A program made the position numbers and the translations under genes. The notes under the pieces are model-generated. The model searched no databases and was not told the DNA's origin. It saw nothing but the letters and a program-made list of their open reading frames with translations. From DASXQK01 sp963724385 (GTDB lineage: Bacteria > Pseudomonadota > Alphaproteobacteria > Dongiales > Dongiaceae), in NCBI GenBank assembly GCA_963724385.1, contig CAVRUJ010000002.1, positions 992,001 to 1,056,000 of the forward strand: a stretch of 64,000 nucleotides of DNA. Direction: 5' to 3'. Numbering within the stretch: position 1 is the stretch's first letter; each line of letters opens with the position of its first letter. This document shows, piece by piece, positions 1 through 10,324 of the stretch.

Positions 1-1883
1 AGATCGCCAGCAGCCGGGGTCGTCCCCTTGAGTTTGGCGATCTCCCCGTCGACCCATTTCACATAGCCGGCGAGATCATTGTCGACCGGTCCCTTGTAGT
101 CCAACAGGAAGGCGGCCCATTGCTCCGCCGACATGCCGCTGTGCGCATGCCGAGCCTGGGCCTGTCTCAGCGCCTCCGGGGCTTGATTGCGCCGGAGATC
201 CTTCACCTCGTCCTGCAACGCGAGAAAGGTTTGCCGCTGGCCGGCGAACTGCCGCAGCATTGCCCTGACCTGGTTGGCGGCACCAGCCAGCTCGGTATGA
301 CGTTGAGCCCTCTTTTCGCTGCCGGCCGAGACGAGTTTCGCACGGTCGGCTGTATAGGCGTCGACCAGCTTCTTCTTCTGCGCGACCTGCGCCTCATAGG
401 TCGCGATGAGCTTTTCCTTTTCGAGCTCCGTGCCGATGCGCTCGGATATCTGCGAGACGGATTCGGCCTCGCGATCACGCGCCAGGCGATGGCGCGATGC
501 GCGGTGCTCCAGCAATTCAGCAAAGTCCAATGTGCCATCCCGTTCGTGGTCGGGGTGCGCCTCGAAGATCACACGTTCAATCTCGCGCATTAGGCCGTCC
601 GTCAGACCGCTCGACGAGCAAAGTTCCTCGACGAACTGCTGCGACAGATACCGGACGCGCGGATAGCTGAAAGGTCCGTTCGCGTCCGAGCCGTCGAGCG
701 AACGCACGCTGGGCTCTCCCGTCGCCCAGCTCACCTTCACCTTCCCTTGGCCGACAAGGGGACGGGCCCGTAAAAGGAAGGACGGATTCGCCCACTCCTC
801 GGCGTTCCACGTCTCGTCCGAGATGGAATCGCAGCCCGCCGCGATCATGTCGACGAGGGCAGTCTTCCCGGAACCTCGGGCCCCGATGATGGCGATCAGC
901 CCCGGATTGAGCGGAATAGCCGCCGTCTTCAGCCAAGGGGCGTTGAGGATCTGGACCCCCGAGATCACCTGCGACGGCGTGGCGGACGCTGGCGGCTCGG
1001 CACCGACATGAGCTCGGCCGCCTGGATCGATACACACCTGCCGCAGGGAATCGAATTCCAGCTCGCCCTTGATCCAGGAGAATCGGTCTCCAAATGGCGA
1101 TGCCACGTCATCGAGCTTGTGCGCGTCGCTCCCATGTAGGCAGGGCTTCAGCCCTCCGTACCGAGCACGGATTTCATCGGGGCCGAGTTCTCCTTGGCCG
1201 AGCCAGAACTCGCGTTGTGCTGGGCTGCTGGCAAAGATCACATGTGCAAAGCCTTCAATCTCTCGCCGGATCGTCTGATCCGCGGCTTCCCGCACGCCCG
1301 ACGTGCCGTCGGTCGCACCGCCCGCCACCGCGATCAGGATATTCTTCTTCGCCCACCCACTCTCACTGAACACCTCGCGCAATTTCTGGAAGTTGACCTT
1401 GAACTGGCTGGCCCCGTAGCTCAGCGCGGCCTGGTCGTCGGCGATACTTGGATCGGCCTTCTTACCCAACCGGATGAGGTCCGCCCGGGTGCAGTCGAAG
1501 CGATCCTGCATGACGTTGAACTGCAAGCGCGAAAGCAAGCGCCGCAACTCCTGGAGATGCTGCGGATCTTCCGGACTGACAAACAGGTGGACATTGACGA
1601 AGCCGCCCTTGGCAGTCGCGACGTTGAGTCTCAGCTCCACATTTGGAAAGATCAGCTTGGCGGTCGGCAGCCGCCCGGCATCCTTACGCCTCAGCACTTC
1701 CTCGTAGGTGTCGGTCACGTAGTAGTCGGTAACGGCGATGGCCTCGATGACCGGCGTAGCCTGCTCGAGGGCGGTCAAGTAGTCGTGCCACGCATTGGGG
1801 CCGCTGAACTGGTCGTTCATCACGGTGCCCGGTGCGTGAATGTGCGGCTCCCATCTATGCCACTCCGACCCTCGGCTCAGCAT
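1..1883 (-). CDS. trlF: TrlF-type PHP/AAA-like ATPase, 3' end outside window
   Basis: Translation of the minus strand is open from an ATG at 1883 to the window edge (about 627 codons), so the C-terminus is missing. The first 25 residues carry a PHP-like metal-site start (EPHIHAPGT), as in TrlF family proteins, in which an N-terminal PHP-like domain precedes an SMC/RecF-like ATPase. A clear Walker A (GARGSGKT) lies near residue 338. A charged, helix-forming segment, probably coiled coil, follows over about residues 430-600, and the Walker B part would lie outside. A good Shine-Dalgarno (GAGGAGGG) precedes the ATG. The family is often carried on genomic islands and suspected of a role in phage defence or nucleic-acid processing, but I see nothing here that proves a function. 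Its position next to an integrase supports island cargo. Confidence 0.72.
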   Translation of the reverse strand, partial: MLSRGSEWHRWEPHIHAPGTVMNDQFSGPNAWHDYLTALEQATPVIEAIAVTDYYVTDTYEEVLRRKDAGRLPTAKLIFPNVELRLNVATAKGGFVNVHLFVSPEDPQHLQELRRLLSRLQFNVMQDRFDCTRADLIRLGKKADPSIADDQAALSYGASQFKVNFQKLREVFSESGWAKKNILIAVAGGATDGTSGVREAADQTIRREIEGFAHVIFASSPAQREFWLGQGELGPDEIRARYGGLKPCLHGSDAHKLDDVASPFGDRFSWIKGELEFDSLRQVCIDPGGRAHVGAEPPASATPSQVISGVQILNAPWLKTAAIPLNPGLIAIIGARGSGKTALVDMIAAGCDSISDETWNAEEWANPSFLLRARPLVGQGKVKVSWATGEPSVRSLDGSDANGPFSYPRVRYLSQQFVEELCSSSGLTDGLMREIERVIFEAHPDHERDGTLDFAELLEHRASRHRLARDREAESVSQISERIGTELEKEKLIATYEAQVAQKKKLVDAYTADRAKLVSAGSEKRAQRHTELAGAANQVRAMLRQFAGQRQTFLALQDEVKDLRRNQAPEALRQAQARHAHSGMSAEQWAAFLLDYKGPVDNDLAGYVKWVDGEIAKLKGTTPAAGD

Positions 1884-2064
1884 CCTCTCCCTCCTCAGAA
1901 CCTATTGTGGTGCCCCGCCTCCTGGAGGATCAATTGAGCCGGTCACCTTGCGATCTGCCTTTATTGGACGCTCCGCGGTCGTTCTGGCTGGCGCCGCGTC
2001 CATTTTCGGCGAAGAGAGTTGCCGTGTGGCTAGGTTTGAACAGAACTGTACGGGTCGGGACAAC

Positions 2065-2411
2065 ATGTGCGCCCTGATCTATACCCGTTTCTCGAGCGAC
2101 CTCCAACGGGACGAGTCGATCGAAGACCAGGTCGAGGGCTGCCAGCGTGAGGCGGAGCGCCAGGGCTGGACGCTGACCAAGGTCGACGCCCGATCGGGCC
2201 CAGAGCGGCGCAATTTGGTTCCGCCCCCAGTACCAGCAGATGATCGTCGACGTCGAGCGCAGGCAGTTCGAACGTCTTGGTCTGCGAGGCGCTTGACCGA
2301 CACGGGCACAAGCTCGCCGACATCCCCGACCTGCGGTGGAACCGAACGACCCGCAGGATTCGACCCGCAATCAGGAAGCGCGAAGGCTACTGGTCGGTTG
2401 GTATCAGGTGA
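2065..2411 (+). pseudogene. Decayed serine recombinase, N-terminal remnant
   Basis: The first about 40 codons read as the start of a large serine recombinase (YTRFSSDLQRDESIEDQ, with the catalytic-serine region), then GWTLTKV. The frame is then lost. The expected next blocks occur in other frames: FRPQYQQMIVDVERRQFE near 2218-2271 and VCEALDRHGHKLADIPDL near 2278-2331. At least two frameshifts and loss of the C-terminal DNA-binding part leave no functional enzyme. The remnant ends in the 3' end of the convergent integrase gene. It is probably debris from an older mobile element on the same island. Confidence 0.6.
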
Positions 2412-3892
2412 GTCAGGTCAACGGGCCAACGGAGTTTGCCGACAGCATTTGCCAAAATGGCCAGCGAGAAACCGGCGCCGTATCGCCGCCCTATGCCGCC
2501 GCCGGCGTGGCCGGTCAAAGCGTCGCCGATCGCTTCCTCAACGCCAACTTCTCGACACATGTCCTTGAAGGTGTGCCGGAAGCTATGGAACGTCTTCAGA
2601 TCGTCCTTAATGCCGGCTGCGCGAATCAGGCGCATGAGGCCACGCGACGGCTCCTTTGAGAGCTGGACGTCGGCGTCGGTGGGCAGCAGTTCGGCGAACA
2701 GGCCGCCATTCTCCTTCCGCGCCCAGTCGATAAAGCCCAGCGCTTTGAGCTGGGGATGGATCGGTACTCGCCTGCGGCTGGATTCGGTCTTCAGACGCCG
2801 GCCACCCTCGTTAGTAATGTTGATGAACTCAATGCCGTCGGAAACCTGGATGTCGGATCGAACGAGCTGTAGCAACTCACCGAGGCGCGCACCGGTATGC
2901 AGGCCGAGGAGGATCAGCCAAAAGGTCGACCCGCGCTCGCCGCCTGCGATGAATGGCGGCCGGTGGAAAATCGCCTTCAAGTCGCTCGCACTGAACGGTA
3001 ACCGCTGCTGCCGCTCGACCTCGGCGATCCGGATTCCGTCGGCGGGGTTCTCCTGAAGATCACCAGCATCGACGGCCAATCGAAGCAGCGTCTTCAGGAA
3101 TCCAAGCCGCTTCCGGGCCGACACACCGGCCGACCGCCGCACTCCGATCTTGCCATCATACCGTCGAAGGATTTCCGGCAGGGGAAGCCTGGCCTCGTCA
3201 TTGGACAAGTTGGCCGGAAACTGGAGCATGGCCTCCCGATAGTCCCGAACGTGCTGGCGAGTGATTTCGGCAACCGGGAGCCGGCCATAAAGCTCTCGGA
3301 AGCGCCTGACCGTGAACTCGCACTCCGTCACGCTCCGGGGCGCCGGATTGCGCTCCCGCTGCCAACGCTCAAAGAGCGTGTCGAGAGTCAGGTCATCGGG
3401 CTCCGCCGCGGCTTTCAGACCGGCAGACTCTGCAATATCGTCTATCTTGCGCAACCACGCGAAGCCTTCCGCCTTGAGCGGTGCGATCGCGGCAGTGGCG
3501 TCGATTTTGGAGTCGACCGCTTGCAGACTGGCACGCCTCTTCTCGAGCCACGCCTCCATTTCGCTACGCTCACGGGTTTGCAACGCGGCGACCGCCGCCA
3601 CAATATCATTGGCGTCGCTCTCAATGTCGTAGCCGAGATGCCGGAGCTTTTCGACGACGCTTTTTCGCTGTTCGTCCGTCAACCTGGACGCACGAAGCTC
3701 CGCGAAATATTGCGTTGCCTGGACCAATTCGTCGCGAGATTTGACGGCGGCGACGCGACGATCACGGGTCTTAAGTGAGAATCTGACGACCTTCTGGCCA
3801 ACGACAGCCCACAGATCCTTCGGCACCGCAATCTGGAAATACCAGCCCAGCTTTCGGCGCGTCAGATACCCGGGTGCCGCCAATTTGCTCAC
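2387..3892 (-). CDS. Tyrosine site-specific integrase
   Basis: A 501-residue phage/island integrase that catalyses recombination between an attachment site in the neighbouring tRNA gene and the element. The N-terminal part (about 1-60, GYLTRRKLGWYFQIAVP) resembles the DUF6538-type domain of integrases, a SAM-like core-binding region follows (about 180-260), and the catalytic domain occupies about 290-480. Visible catalytic motifs are the first Arg in HTGARLGELLQL, HSFRHTFKD (H-x-x-R), LTGHAGG and a candidate nucleophile Tyr in GRRYGAGFS. The likely start is GTG at 3892; an upstream ATG in the same frame runs into a stop after three codons. The gene begins about 90 bp from the tRNA 3' end and points away from it, as expected for an integrase at one end of a tRNA-targeted island. 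Confidence 0.9.
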   Translation of the reverse strand: MSKLAAPGYLTRRKLGWYFQIAVPKDLWAVVGQKVVRFSLKTRDRRVAAVKSRDELVQATQYFAELRASRLTDEQRKSVVEKLRHLGYDIESDANDIVAAVAALQTRERSEMEAWLEKRRASLQAVDSKIDATAAIAPLKAEGFAWLRKIDDIAESAGLKAAAEPDDLTLDTLFERWQRERNPAPRSVTECEFTVRRFRELYGRLPVAEITRQHVRDYREAMLQFPANLSNDEARLPLPEILRRYDGKIGVRRSAGVSARKRLGFLKTLLRLAVDAGDLQENPADGIRIAEVERQQRLPFSASDLKAIFHRPPFIAGGERGSTFWLILLGLHTGARLGELLQLVRSDIQVSDGIEFINITNEGGRRLKTESSRRRVPIHPQLKALGFIDWARKENGGLFAELLPTDADVQLSKEPSRGLMRLIRAAGIKDDLKTFHSFRHTFKDMCREVGVEEAIGDALTGHAGGGIGRRYGAGFSLAILANAVGKLRWPVDLTHLIPTDQ

Positions 3893-3897
3893 CTGGT

Positions 3898-3938
3898 CTA
3901 GCCACTTTCCTAGCCACCCATGTTAGCCATTAGGCCAC
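3898..3938. repeat. Short repeats between integrase and tRNA, candidate arm-type sites
   Basis: Two exact copies of CTAGCCAC (3898-3905 and 3910-3917) are followed by the related TTAGCCAT (3923-3930) and TAGGCCAC (3931-3938). Spacing is about one helical turn for the first pair. Such repeats beside an integrase gene are typical of integrase arm-type or excisionase binding sites. The function is inferred from position only. Confidence 0.4.
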
Positions 3939-3980
3939 GGGTTTGCAAGCAAATCAGGCAACATGCGGCTTTCATCTGTT

Positions 3981-4057
3981 TGGTGGGCCCGGCAGGACTC
4001 GAACCTGCGACAACACCGTTATGAGCGGCGCGTTCTGACCAGCTGAACTACGGGCCC
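3981..4057 (-). tRNA. tRNA with CAU anticodon, probably tRNA-Ile2 (lysidine-modified)
   Basis: A full cloverleaf reads on the minus strand: acceptor GGGCCCG/CGGGCCC, D-stem GTTC/GAAC, anticodon stem CGCCG/CGGTG with loop CTCATAA, T-stem GCAGG/CCTGC with TTCGAGT, discriminator A, and an encoded CCA at 3981-3983. The anticodon is CAU, which can be elongator Met, initiator Met or Ile2. The loop CTCATAA and the G1-C72 acceptor favour Ile2, whose C34 is modified by TilS. Its 3' end faces the integrase, so it is the likely integration site. Confidence 0.85.
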
Positions 4058-4061
4058 CCGC

Positions 4062-4139
4062 CAGAAGTCAGTAGACAGAAGTCGGAAGTCAGTAAAGGGC
4101 GATTGCACCCCTGACTTCCAACCTCTGACTTCCGATTTC
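4062..4139. repeat. Cluster of 9-10 bp direct and inverted repeats (GAAGTCAG family)
   Basis: Three direct units related to GGAAGTCAG (starting at about 4063, 4076 and 4084) are followed by two inverted units CTGACTTCC (4111-4119 and 4125-4133). CGGAAGTCAG at 4083-4092 pairs perfectly with CTGACTTCCG at 4125-4134. It lies between the tRNA 5' end and the rpoD stop codon, so it could act as the rpoD terminator, although no T-run follows the stem on the minus strand. It resembles low-complexity interspersed repeats seen in many bacteria. Confidence 0.55.
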
Positions 4140-4142
4140 CGG

Positions 4143-6140
<1,998 letters not shown>

Positions 6141-6173
6141 GTCGGATCCTGAATTCCTGTCTAAAGGGGCGGT

Positions 6174-8003
6174 CTAACCGTCCCGCTCCGGTCCATCTAT
6201 GTCGCGCCGACGGCTCTCGCCCCCTAGCGCCAGGTCGCGCGCCGCCTCGAAGCGAGTCTGCGCCTCTCCCGTCAGCTGCTCGCCCAGCTGCCGGGCTGCG
6301 GCCGCGGCTTCCTTGCCACGTGCCCGTTCTTCCAGCAGCCCCAACAGGCTATCCAGATTCCGGGCCGCCTCGTCGACCGAAGCCGAAGGACGGGTAAAGC
6401 GGTGCAGCGCTGCCCCCTTCAGCAGGTCGGGCAGCGTAGCCGCAAAACCCTCGGCAGACAGATGGTTTTTCAGGGCCTCGAAGTCAAGGTCGGGCTGGCG
6501 CGCGGCGTGGTCTATAACGGCCTGGAGAAGCTTGTCAAGTTGAGCCGATCCCAGGCTCAGATGGGCCAGGGTCTCGATCCTCGGGCCGACCAGCGCCGGG
6601 TGGCTCACCAGGGTGGCCAGGACGAGCTCGCCTTGCTGGCGCAGAGGATCCTGGGCAGGCCGGCGCGCAGCCTCGCCGCCGGGAGCGGTCTGATAGGCCG
6701 GGCGCCGGAACATTCCAGGCAGCGGCCGGGCCGACTGGCCGGCCCCGAACAGCATTTCCAGGCGCCGATCGAACTCGGCCCTGTAAGCGTCACGGACGGT
6801 TCTTTCGGCAATCCGGCCAAGGATTTCCGCCACTTCCTTGCGCAGACCCGCCCGGCGCTCAGGCGTCTCGAATTGCCTCGCGGCAACGGCGTTCTGCCAA
6901 ACCACTTCGGCGAGCGGTAGGGCATGATCCAGCACCGCCCGCATGGCGGCGGCGCCCTGGGCCAGGATCAGGCTGTCCGGATCCTCCCCCGCCGGCAGCA
7001 GGGCGAAGCGCAGGGATTGGCCGGGCTGCAGCAGGGGCATGGCCCGTTCGGCCGCCCTGGTGGCGGCCCGTCGCCCGGCCTCGTCGCCGTCGAAGCAGAG
7101 GATCGGCTCCGGCACCAGGCGCCAGAGCTCGGCCATCTGCTCCTCGGTGAGCGCCGTGCCCAGCGGCGCCACGGATTGGGCGAAGCCGCCCTGGGCCAGC
7201 CCGATCACGTCCATATAGCCTTCGGCGATGATGAGCTCACCCCGGTCCCTGGCCGGCCGGCCGGCCTGGGCCAGGCCGTAAAGCGACCGGCCCTTCTTGA
7301 ACAGCGCGGTCTCCGGCGAATTCAGGTATTTGGGCTGGCCGTCGCCCAAGGTCCGGCCGCCGAATGCGATGACCCGCCCGCGCCGGTCGCCGATGGGAAA
7401 GATGACCCGGCCGCGCATGCGATCGAACAAGGCGCCGTCCTCGCCCTTGCCCACCAACCCCGCCTCGACGGCGAGTTCCAGCGATACGCCGGCCCTCTGC
7501 AAGGCTTCGCGCAGCTGACTGCGGCCTTCCGGCGCAAAGCCGAGACGGAAACGGGCGATGGTGTCGTCGCTCAAACCACGGCGGTGCAGATAGTCAAGGG
7601 CGGCGCGGCCGGCCGGCGCGGCCAGCTGCTGCTCGTACCAGGCCGCGGCGGTCTCGAGCGCCGAGACCAGGGTCGCCTGGCGCTCCGACCTCGCCCGTTC
7701 CTCTGGCGTGGCGGCCGGGATCGGCAAGCCCGCTTCGCGAGCCAGGCGTTCGACGGTCTCGGGGAAACTCAGGCCCTCGCTGCGCATGACGAAGCCGATC
7801 ACGTCGCCATGGGCGCCGCAGCCGAAGCAGTGGAAGAAGCCCTTCTCGTCGCTGACGGTGAAGGACGGCGTCTTCTCGTTGTGGAACGGGCAGAGACCCA
7901 GCTGCTCGCGCCCGCGCTTTTGCAGCCGCACCCGCCGGGCGACGGTCGCCACCAGGGAAACGCGCTGGCGCAGCTCGTCGAGGAAGGCAGGCGTGAAGCT
8001 CAT
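6174..8003 (-). CDS. dnaG: DNA primase DnaG
   Basis: 609 residues, the primase that makes RNA primers at the replication fork together with DnaB helicase. The N-terminal CHC2 zinc-binding domain shows C-x2-H...C-x2-C (GLCPFHNEKTPSF and FFHCFGCGAHG, residues about 37-65). The Toprim catalytic core contains LIIAEGYMDVIGLAQGG and the acidic pair FDGDEAGRRAA, residues about 255-320. The C-terminal about 150 residues are the less conserved helicase-interaction domain. Length is normal for the family. It lies between yqeY (33 bp upstream) and rpoD on the same strand, so co-transcription is likely. Confidence 0.97.
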   Translation of the reverse strand: MSFTPAFLDELRQRVSLVATVARRVRLQKRGREQLGLCPFHNEKTPSFTVSDEKGFFHCFGCGAHGDVIGFVMRSEGLSFPETVERLAREAGLPIPAATPEERARSERQATLVSALETAAAWYEQQLAAPAGRAALDYLHRRGLSDDTIARFRLGFAPEGRSQLREALQRAGVSLELAVEAGLVGKGEDGALFDRMRGRVIFPIGDRRGRVIAFGGRTLGDGQPKYLNSPETALFKKGRSLYGLAQAGRPARDRGELIIAEGYMDVIGLAQGGFAQSVAPLGTALTEEQMAELWRLVPEPILCFDGDEAGRRAATRAAERAMPLLQPGQSLRFALLPAGEDPDSLILAQGAAAMRAVLDHALPLAEVVWQNAVAARQFETPERRAGLRKEVAEILGRIAERTVRDAYRAEFDRRLEMLFGAGQSARPLPGMFRRPAYQTAPGGEAARRPAQDPLRQQGELVLATLVSHPALVGPRIETLAHLSLGSAQLDKLLQAVIDHAARQPDLDFEALKNHLSAEGFAATLPDLLKGAALHRFTRPSASVDEAARNLDSLLGLLEERARGKEAAAAARQLGEQLTGEAQTRFEAARDLALGGESRRRDIDGPERDG

Positions 8004-8036
8004 GTGGCAGGCTCGCTGATGCGCGAACCTGTCAGT

Positions 8037-8495
8037 CTACTTGGCCAGGCGCTGCTTCACCAGCGCGCCGGCCTTGGCGAAATCGAGCCTGCCGGCAAAG
8101 CGCTCCTTCAGCAGCGCCATCACCCGACCCATGTCCTTGAGGGACCCAGCGCCGGTCTCGGCGAGCGCCGCATCGATGGCGGCGGCACTTTCGCGCTCGT
8201 CCAACTGCTTCGGCATGTAGCGCTCGATGATGGCGATCTCTTCTTCTTCCTGCTGCACCAGATCGGGCCGATTGCCCTGCTTGTAGAGGACGATGCTCTC
8301 CTGGCGCTGCTTCACCATCTTGCCCAGCATCTCGACGATCTCGCTCTCGCCGATGCCGGTGGTGTTGCCGCCGGGACGCGCGGCGATATCGCGGTCCTTG
8401 AGCTGGGCCAGCACCATCCGGAGCGTCGAAACCGAGCGCTGGTCGCGGGCCTTCATCGCCTCTTTCAGGGCGTCGCTCAATCGCTGTCGCAGCAT
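8037..8495 (-). CDS. yqeY: GatB/YqeY domain protein
   Basis: A 152-residue YqeY-family protein related to the tail domain of the GatB amidotransferase subunit; its exact role is unsettled, and a link to tRNA-dependent amidation is proposed. The helical N-terminus (MLRQRLSDALKEAMKARD) and the conserved YKQGNRPDLVQQEEEE and IIERYMPKQL blocks are present. The start at 8495 was chosen because it gives the family N-terminus and has GGAG just upstream; the frame is open further upstream, but that extension lacks family similarity and overlaps the carA promoter and start. It is the first gene of the yqeY-dnaG-rpoD group and is divergent from carA. Confidence 0.92.
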   Translation of the reverse strand: MLRQRLSDALKEAMKARDQRSVSTLRMVLAQLKDRDIAARPGGNTTGIGESEIVEMLGKMVKQRQESIVLYKQGNRPDLVQQEEEEIAIIERYMPKQLDERESAAAIDAALAETGAGSLKDMGRVMALLKERFAGRLDFAKAGALVKQRLAK

Positions 8496-8625
8496 GGCGC
8501 TCCGGGAGTTCTCGCAAGACTCGGGCGGAAAGGGTGAACTTAACCCAAGCCGCGCTCTCGGGCAACCCGCCCAGGCCATCGGCAAATCCTTGAAATAGCT
8601 TGCGAAAAGCCAGAGCGGGGGCGAC

Positions 8626-8654
8626 TTGACGCGGCGCGCGGCTTGGCGTAATGG
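8626..8654 (+). promoter_or_regulatory. Candidate sigma-70 promoter for carA
   Basis: TTGACG at 8626-8631 (preceded by C, as in the alphaproteobacterial CTTGAC element) is followed after 17 bp by TAATGG at 8649-8654. Only the -35 is convincing. A start near 8661 would give a leader of about 37 nt before the carA ATG. Confidence 0.35.
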
Positions 8655-8697
8655 ACCAACCGCTCCGTCCCTCGCTAGCTCCCCAGGTTCCCCGCCA

Positions 8698-9882
8698 ATG
8701 AGCGAAACCAGCCCCGCGCCCGCCCCGCAGATTGCTCGGGGCGGTGCCGTTGCCACGGGCCGGCTCGTGCTCGCCGACGGCACGGTGCTCGCGGGCCAGG
8801 GCATCGGCGCCATCGGCAGCGCGGTCGGCGAGGTCTGCTTCAACACCTCCATGACCGGATATCAGGAGATCCTGACCGATCCCAGCTATGCCGGGCAGAT
8901 CATCACTTTCACTTTCCCCCATATCGGCAACGTCGGCACCAATCTCGAGGACATCGAGACGATGACGCCGGCCGCTCGCGGGCTGATCATCGGCACATCC
9001 ATCACCGAGCCTTCGAGCTGGCGCGCGACGCTGCATCTCGATGCTTGGCTGAAATCGCGCAACTTGGTGGGGCTTGCCGGCATCGACACGCGGCGGCTCA
9101 CCCGCAGCATCCGCGACGGGGGTGCCCCCAGCGGCGTGATCGCCCACGCGCCCGACGGCCGCTTCGATCTGGCGGCGCTGAAGGCGCAGGCCGCCGCCTG
9201 GCCCGGTCTCGATGGCATGGATCTCGCGATCGAAGTCAGCTGCCGGCAAAGCTACCGCTGGGACGAGACGCCCTGGCAGCTCGGTCAAGGCTTTGGGCGG
9301 CAGACCCATCCGCGCTTCCACGTCGTCGCCGTCGACTACGGCGCCAAGCGCAACATCCTGCGCTGCCTGGCGCGGGTCGGCGCCCGCGTCACGGTCGTGC
9401 CGGCGACGGCGAACGCCGAGGAGATTCTGGCGCATAAGCCCGACGGCATCTTCCTCGCCAACGGCCCGGGCGATCCGGCTGCGACCGGCGTCTATGCCGT
9501 GCCGGTGATCCAGAAGCTCCTGGCGACCGAGATTCCGCTCTTCGGCATTTGCCTCGGCCACCAGATCCTGGCGTTGGCCCTGGGCGCAAGGACCAAGAAG
9601 ATGCATCTGGGTCATCGCGGCGCCAATCATCCGGTCAAGGATCTCGCCACCGGCAAGGTCGAGATCACCAGCCAGAATCACGGCTTCGCCGTGTTGCCCG
9701 AGACCCTGCCGCCCGAAGCGGTCGTCACCCATGTCTCGCTCTTCGACGGTTCCAACGAGGGTCTCGCCATCACCGGCAAGCCGGTGTTCTCGGTCCAGTA
9801 TCACCCCGAGGCCTCGCCCGGCCCGCAAGACAGCCACTACCTGTTCCAGCGCTTCGCCGACTTGATCGAGAAGCGGCCGTAA
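8698..9882 (+). CDS. carA: Carbamoyl phosphate synthase small subunit CarA
   Basis: 394 residues. It hydrolyses glutamine and channels ammonia to CarB for carbamoyl phosphate, the precursor of arginine and pyrimidines. The N-terminal CPSase small-chain domain starts at GRLVLADGTVLAG. The C-terminal class I glutamine amidotransferase has nucleophile Cys285 in FGICLGHQ and the His369/Glu371 pair in YHPEA. The ATG at 8698 gives a normal length; an in-frame ATG 72 bp upstream would add a tail with no family similarity. In this genome carA is separated from carB by about 500 bp that holds a repeat-bounded GxxExxY gene. Confidence 0.97.
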   Translation: MSETSPAPAPQIARGGAVATGRLVLADGTVLAGQGIGAIGSAVGEVCFNTSMTGYQEILTDPSYAGQIITFTFPHIGNVGTNLEDIETMTPAARGLIIGTSITEPSSWRATLHLDAWLKSRNLVGLAGIDTRRLTRSIRDGGAPSGVIAHAPDGRFDLAALKAQAAAWPGLDGMDLAIEVSCRQSYRWDETPWQLGQGFGRQTHPRFHVVAVDYGAKRNILRCLARVGARVTVVPATANAEEILAHKPDGIFLANGPGDPAATGVYAVPVIQKLLATEIPLFGICLGHQILALALGARTKKMHLGHRGANHPVKDLATGKVEITSQNHGFAVLPETLPPEAVVTHVSLFDGSNEGLAITGKPVFSVQYHPEASPGPQDSHYLFQRFADLIEKRP

Positions 9883-9890
9883 CTTGGCCG

Positions 9891-9929
9891 AAGAAAGATG
9901 AACCACAGAGGCACAGAGGCACAGAGGAG
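9891..9929 (+). repeat. Left arm of 39-bp inverted repeat
   Basis: It starts AAGAAAGATGAACCACAGAG and continues with two further CAGAGGCA-type units. It matches the reverse complement of 10325-10363 at all 39 positions. The ATG inside the arm is the apparent start codon of the enclosed gene. Confidence 0.95.
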
Positions 9930-10317
9930 CAAGAGTGCGCTGCAGGAATCGCGCGACTCTCTCAGCGAACGAGTCATAGGTCTGGCAATTGAAGTGCACA
10001 GAGGCCTCGGGCCTGGCCTGCTCGAATCCGCTTATGAGGAGTGTCTCGCCTATGAATTGAAGAATGCCGGACTGGCCTTCGCCCGCCAGGTTCCCCTGCC
10101 AGTCATATACAAGTCCGTGAAACTGGACTGCGGCTATCGAATGGATTTCGTTGTCGATCGGAATCTGGTTATCGAACCCAAAACTGTTGAGCGCCTCTTG
10201 CCCATTCACGACGCGCAGGTACTCACCTACCTGAAATTGGGCAACCTCAAAACAGGTCTACTGCTCAACTTTCATGCCGCTGTCTTAAGAGAGGGAATCA
10301 GGAGAATGATTCTTTGA
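9898..10317 (+). CDS. GxxExxY protein, PD-(D/E)XK nuclease-like
   Basis: 139 residues. It has the name-giving motif G40-x-x-E43-x-x-Y46 (GLLESAYEE). A PD-(D/E)XK-like set follows: D83 in YRMDFVVD, E93-x-K95 in VIEPK, and Q107 in HDAQVLTYLK. These are the expected metal-binding and catalytic positions of the PDDEXK_3 group, so the active site looks intact, although no activity is established for the family. The apparent ATG lies inside the left repeat arm, so residues 1-10 (MNHRGTEAQR) are translated repeat. No better start with a Shine-Dalgarno is visible before the conserved part near residue 20, so a CTG start (residue 15) is possible. Confidence 0.82.
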   Translation: MNHRGTEAQRSKSALQESRDSLSERVIGLAIEVHRGLGPGLLESAYEECLAYELKNAGLAFARQVPLPVIYKSVKLDCGYRMDFVVDRNLVIEPKTVERLLPIHDAQVLTYLKLGNLKTGLLLNFHAAVLREGIRRMIL

Positions 10318-10324
10318 TATCTTT

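Noticed and set aside
1..3980. Second attachment site inside the window
   Set aside because: I looked for a copy of the tRNA 3' end between 1 and 3980 and saw none, so the other end must be off the left edge.
8496..8852. N-terminal extension of the yqeY frame up to 8852
   Set aside because: The extension is unlike YqeY, overlaps the carA promoter and start region, and the ATG at 8495 gives the family N-terminus.
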